Below, in pieces: positions 61,137 through 64,000 of a DNA stretch of 64,000 nucleotides. Made by a program: the position numbers and the translations under genes. Within the stretch, counting starts at the first letter, position 1, and each line of letters begins with the position of its first letter. The notes under the pieces were generated by a model. The model was not told where the DNA came from, searched no databases, and was given only the letters and a program-made list of their open reading frames with translations. Origin of the DNA: Cauispirillum nitrogeniifigens (GTDB lineage Bacteria; Pseudomonadota; Alphaproteobacteria; Rhodospirillales; Rhodospirillaceae); the NCBI RefSeq assembly GCF_049800675.1, contig NZ_JBLOOT010000006.1, positions 62,001-126,000 on the forward strand. Direction: 5' to 3'.

Positions 61137-62135
61137 GTGACCATCGACATCAAGACCATCAACGTGGAGCCCCGGCGCCACACCTTCGGGCACATCGCCC
61201 GCAGGCTGGGCGGCGACAAGCCCGCCTCGCGCTATGACGAGGCGACGCTCGACCTCCAGGCCACCGACAACTTCCACTACAAGCCGCTGTGGGAGCCGGA
61301 ATACTGGACCTACGACAAGGCCAAGACGGCGCTGAAGATGGAGGACTGGTACGCGCTGCGCGACCCGCGCCAGTACTACTACGCCACCTACAACATCGCC
61401 CGCGCCAACATGCAGCAGTCGGTGGAGCGCAACTTCGGCTTCGTCGAAAAGCGCGCCATGCTCGACCAGATCGACGCCGACTGGCGGGGGCTGGTCGCCG
61501 ACTACCTGCTGCCCATGCGCCATGTCGCCTGGGGCGCCAACATGAACATGGCGTCCATCTGTGACCGTGGCTATGGCACCGCGCTGACCGCGCCGTCCAT
61601 CTTCACCGCCGCCGACCAGCTCGGCATGGCGCAGATCCTCAGCCGCATCGGCCTGATGATGGACGGCTCCACCGGCGACAGCCTGGACGCCGCCAAGGCC
61701 ACCTGGATGGAAGCCCCCTACTGGCAGGGCATCCGCAAGGCCGTGGAAGACAGCTTGGTCGTCAAGGACCCCATGGAGCTGTACACCGCCCAGACTCTGG
61801 CCTTCGACGGCATCCTGCACCGCCTGGTCTATGACCGCTTCGACGCCGCCGGCCAGAAGCACGGTGCCGCTGGCCTGTCCATGCTGACCGAGTTCATGGT
61901 CGAGTGGCGCACCGATCACGAAAAGTGGGTCGACGCCGTCCTCAAGGCCGCCGCCGCCGAAAGCGCCGACAACGCCGCGCTGCTGTCGCGCTGGGCCAAG
62001 ACCTGGATCGACACGGTGGCCGAAGCCGCCCGCCCGCTGGCCGCCCACGTCCTGGGCGACAACTCCGGCGGCGTGGTCGACGAGATCCGGGCCGAGATCG
62101 CCGCGCGCTGCGCCAAGATCGGCCTGACGGTCTGA
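61137..62135 (+). CDS. dmpL: Phenol hydroxylase oxygenase beta subunit P1 (DmpL)
   Basis: A 332-residue structural subunit of the (alpha-beta-gamma)2 diiron oxygenase. Core segments: RRHTFGHIARRLGGDKPASRYDEATLDLQATDNFHYKPLWEPE in order, WYALRDPRQYYYATYNIARANMQQSVERNF, and LMMDGSTGDSLDAAKATWMEAPYWQGIR. As expected for beta subunits, the iron-binding EXXH pairs are absent. The GTG at 61137-61139 (MTIDIKTINVEP) is chosen because GGGAGG lies just upstream. It starts 47 bp after dmpK. Confidence 0.92.
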   Translation: MTIDIKTINVEPRRHTFGHIARRLGGDKPASRYDEATLDLQATDNFHYKPLWEPEYWTYDKAKTALKMEDWYALRDPRQYYYATYNIARANMQQSVERNFGFVEKRAMLDQIDADWRGLVADYLLPMRHVAWGANMNMASICDRGYGTALTAPSIFTAADQLGMAQILSRIGLMMDGSTGDSLDAAKATWMEAPYWQGIRKAVEDSLVVKDPMELYTAQTLAFDGILHRLVYDRFDAAGQKHGAAGLSMLTEFMVEWRTDHEKWVDAVLKAAAAESADNAALLSRWAKTWIDTVAEAARPLAAHVLGDNSGGVVDEIRAEIAARCAKIGLTV

Positions 62136-62152
62136 GACGGGGGAAAAGACCG

Positions 62153-62425
62153 ATGACCCAGCTTGCTTCCATCACCCTGCAAAACACCGACGACGCCCGC
62201 CCGATCATCGAGGCGATCCTGGCCGACAATCCCGGTGTGCAGGTTCTCAACATGCCCGGTGCGGTGAAGCTCGACCGCGACAAGCGCATCGTCGTCAACC
62301 GCGCCTCCGTCGAGGAGCGCCTGGGCCGCGACTGGGACCCCCAGGAAATCCACCTGGTGCTGATCTCCATGGCCGGCAACCTCGACGAGGATGACGACTA
62401 CTTCGCGCTCGCGTGGAGCAAGTAA
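62153..62425 (+). CDS. dmpM: Phenol hydroxylase regulatory subunit P2 (DmpM)
   Basis: A 90-residue effector protein of the MmoB/DmpM family, without cofactor, which docks on the oxygenase and tunes turnover. It reads ASITLQNTDDARPIIEAILADNPGVQVLNMPGAVKLDRD then VEERLGRDWDPQEIHLVLISMAGN. Starts 17 bp after dmpL. A 127-bp GC-rich, hairpin-prone gap separates it from dmpN. Confidence 0.94.
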   Translation: MTQLASITLQNTDDARPIIEAILADNPGVQVLNMPGAVKLDRDKRIVVNRASVEERLGRDWDPQEIHLVLISMAGNLDEDDDYFALAWSK

Positions 62426-62552
62426 GAAGCCGGGGCCCGAAGGAAGCCCGGACGGCGCGACTGCGCCGCGCGGCCCCTGCCGCGTGAGCCAAGCGGCCGG
62501 AGGTCGCGCCCGGCGCCTGAGGGCCAACGCAAAAAAAGACTAGGAGCAAACG

Positions 62553-64000
62553 ATGTCCGCCAAGAAGCTCGGCCTGAAGCAGCGCTATGCGCTGATGACC
62601 CGTGGCCTGGACTGGGAAACGTCCTATCAGCCCATGGACAAGGTGTTCCCCTACGACACCTTTGAAGGCATCAAGATCAAGGACTGGTCGGCCTGGGAAG
62701 ACCCCTTCCGCCTGACCATGGACAGCTACTGGAAGTTCCAGGCCGAGAAGGAGCGCAAGCTCTATGCCGTGCTGGACAGCTTCGCCCAGAACAACGGCCA
62801 GACGGGCATTTCCGACGCCCGCTACGTCAACGCCATCAAGCTGTTCCTGACCGGCGTCAGCCCGCTGGAATACCAGGCGCATCGCGGCTTCGCCCATGCC
62901 GGCCGCCACCTGCGCGGGGTCGGTCCGCGCATCGCCGCGCAGATGCAGTCCCTGGACGAACTGCGCCACGCCCAGACGCAGATCCACACCATCAGCCACT
63001 ACAACAAGTTCTTCGACGGGTTCCACGAGTTCCGCCACATGCACGACCGCGTGTGGTACCTGTCGGTGCCTAAGTCGTTCTTCGACGACGCCCGCTCGGC
63101 CGGTCCGTTCGAATACATGATCGCCATCGGCTTCGCCTTCGAATACGTGCTGACCAACCTGCTGTTCGTGCCCTTCATGTCGGGCGCGGCCTACAACGGC
63201 GATCTGGCGACGGTGACGTTCGGCTTCTCCGCCCAGTCGGACGAAAGCCGCCACATGACCCTGGGCATCGAGGTCATCAAGTTCCTGCTGGAACAGCATC
63301 CCGACAACCTGCCGATCGTCCAGAAGTGGGTCGACAAGTGGTTCTGGCGCGGCCACCGCGTGCTGGGGCTGGTCGCCATGATGATGGACTACATGCTGCC
63401 CAAGCGCATCATGTCGTGGAAGGAAGCGTGGGAGATCTACTTCACCCAGGCCGGCGGCGCCCTGTTCCAGGATCTGGAGCGTTACGGCCTGCGCGTGCCC
63501 AAGTACGCCGACATCGCCACGGCCGAGGCCGACCACCTGTCGCACCAGAACTGGTCGATCTTCTACCAGTACACCCACGCCGCCGGCTTCCACACCTGGC
63601 TGCCCGGACCGCAGGAAATGGACTGGCTGTCGGAGAAGTACCCGGATACCTTCGACAAGTACTACCGTCCGCGCTTCGAGATGTGGGCGCAGATGGAGAA
63701 GGAAGGCCACCGCTTCTACAACAATGGCCTGCCGCAGCTCTGCACCACCTGCCAGATCCCCATGGGCTACACCGAGCCGGGCGATCCGACGACCATCGCC
63801 TTCCGCACCAGCAAGTACAAGGGCGATACCTATCACTTCTGCTCGGACGGCTGTAAGGACATCTTCGACGGCGAGCCGGCCAAGTACGCCCAGTCGTGGC
63901 TGCCGGTGCACCAGATCTTCCAGGGCAACTGCGGCGGCGCCACCGTGCCCGACGTGCTGAACTGGTACAAGATGAACGTCGGCGCCGACAACATGGACTA
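62553..64000 (+). CDS. dmpN: Phenol hydroxylase oxygenase alpha subunit P3 (DmpN), partial
   Basis: Catalytic subunit carrying the diiron centre that converts phenol to catechol with oxygen. 482 codons are present of about 510-520; the 3' end lies beyond the window. Iron ligand motifs are visible: the first Glu in TGVSPLEYQAHRGF, EXXH in LDELRHAQTQIH, and EXXH in QSDESRHMTLGIEV. Near residue 390 a YHS-type zinc element (CTTCQIPMG...FCSDGC) matches DmpN/TouA. The reductase DmpP and DmpO would follow. An AGGAGC ribosome site precedes the ATG. Confidence 0.94.
   Translation, partial: MSAKKLGLKQRYALMTRGLDWETSYQPMDKVFPYDTFEGIKIKDWSAWEDPFRLTMDSYWKFQAEKERKLYAVLDSFAQNNGQTGISDARYVNAIKLFLTGVSPLEYQAHRGFAHAGRHLRGVGPRIAAQMQSLDELRHAQTQIHTISHYNKFFDGFHEFRHMHDRVWYLSVPKSFFDDARSAGPFEYMIAIGFAFEYVLTNLLFVPFMSGAAYNGDLATVTFGFSAQSDESRHMTLGIEVIKFLLEQHPDNLPIVQKWVDKWFWRGHRVLGLVAMMMDYMLPKRIMSWKEAWEIYFTQAGGALFQDLERYGLRVPKYADIATAEADHLSHQNWSIFYQYTHAAGFHTWLPGPQEMDWLSEKYPDTFDKYYRPRFEMWAQMEKEGHRFYNNGLPQLCTTCQIPMGYTEPGDPTTIAFRTSKYKGDTYHFCSDGCKDIFDGEPAKYAQSWLPVHQIFQGNCGGATVPDVLNWYKMNVGADNMD

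Overview
This is a GC-rich alphaproteobacterial chromosome segment, most likely from a member of the Rhodospirillales (Magnetospirillum/Novispirillum-like). The evidence is the gene set: DivK, NapFDAGHBC, class II DAHP synthase, BluB, TrmJ, and the dprA-topA-rnr-ctpA-rpmG neighbourhood. The genus is inferred. I see no insertion sequence, integrase, phage gene or CRISPR array. Apart from several intergenic repeats the window looks like core chromosome.

Layout. (1) 1-9.7 kb, minus strand apart from one divergent regulator: genes for the N-methylglutamate (NMG) route of methylamine use. These are mgsABC (NMG synthase), gmaS (gamma-glutamylmethylamide synthetase) and mgdABC (NMG dehydrogenase, the sarcosine-oxidase-like complex; mgdC runs off the left edge), with a GlxA/AraC-type and an XRE-cupin regulator. 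(2) 9.7-11.6 kb: amtB and glnK behind a clear sigma-54 promoter, so ammonium/methylammonium uptake and nitrogen signalling adjoin the methylamine genes. (3) 11.8-12.8 kb: an ABM-domain membrane protein and a PhnA/YjdM protein. (4) 13.0-19.2 kb, minus: a complete periplasmic nitrate reductase operon, napFDAGHBC. (5) 19.5-28.1 kb: tRNA-Val(CAC) with promoter and terminator, gph, gabD, gor, an MFS transporter, class II DAHP synthase and a nicotinate phosphoribosyltransferase-like gene. (6) 28.2-41.8 kb: an unknown gene, nadE-gltX, a glutathione S-transferase, a large REC-PAS-HisKA-PAS-PAS-GGDEF-EAL protein, cimA, a DUF2927 gene, trmJ, bluB and two cyclic-nucleotide-binding-domain proteins. (7) 41.8-52.4 kb: a candidate small RNA/attenuator, a DUF423 gene, divK, a CbiM-like cobalt permease under a cobalamin riboswitch, rpmG, ctpA, rnr, topA, dprA. 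(8) 52.5-59.8 kb: two paralogous small secreted proteins separated by a G-rich tandem repeat, an M1-like metallopeptidase, a GSCFA/SGNH gene pair, and a YbaN-DUF2249-polytopic membrane protein operon. (9) 59.8-64 kb: a GntR regulator divergent from a multicomponent phenol hydroxylase operon, dmpKLMN, cut by the right edge.

The organism appears equipped to respire or dispose of reductant with periplasmic nitrate reductase, take nitrogen (and perhaps carbon) from methylamine, and start aerobic phenol breakdown. BluB and the riboswitch-controlled cobalt permease point to B12 synthesis.

The least explained features are: a 126-bp palindromic element present twice, each time filling the gap between convergent genes; the twin small secreted proteins with their 20-bp tandem repeat; a Crp-type site followed by a terminator-ended leader at 41.8 kb; and a long imperfect hairpin at 45.9-46.0 kb.
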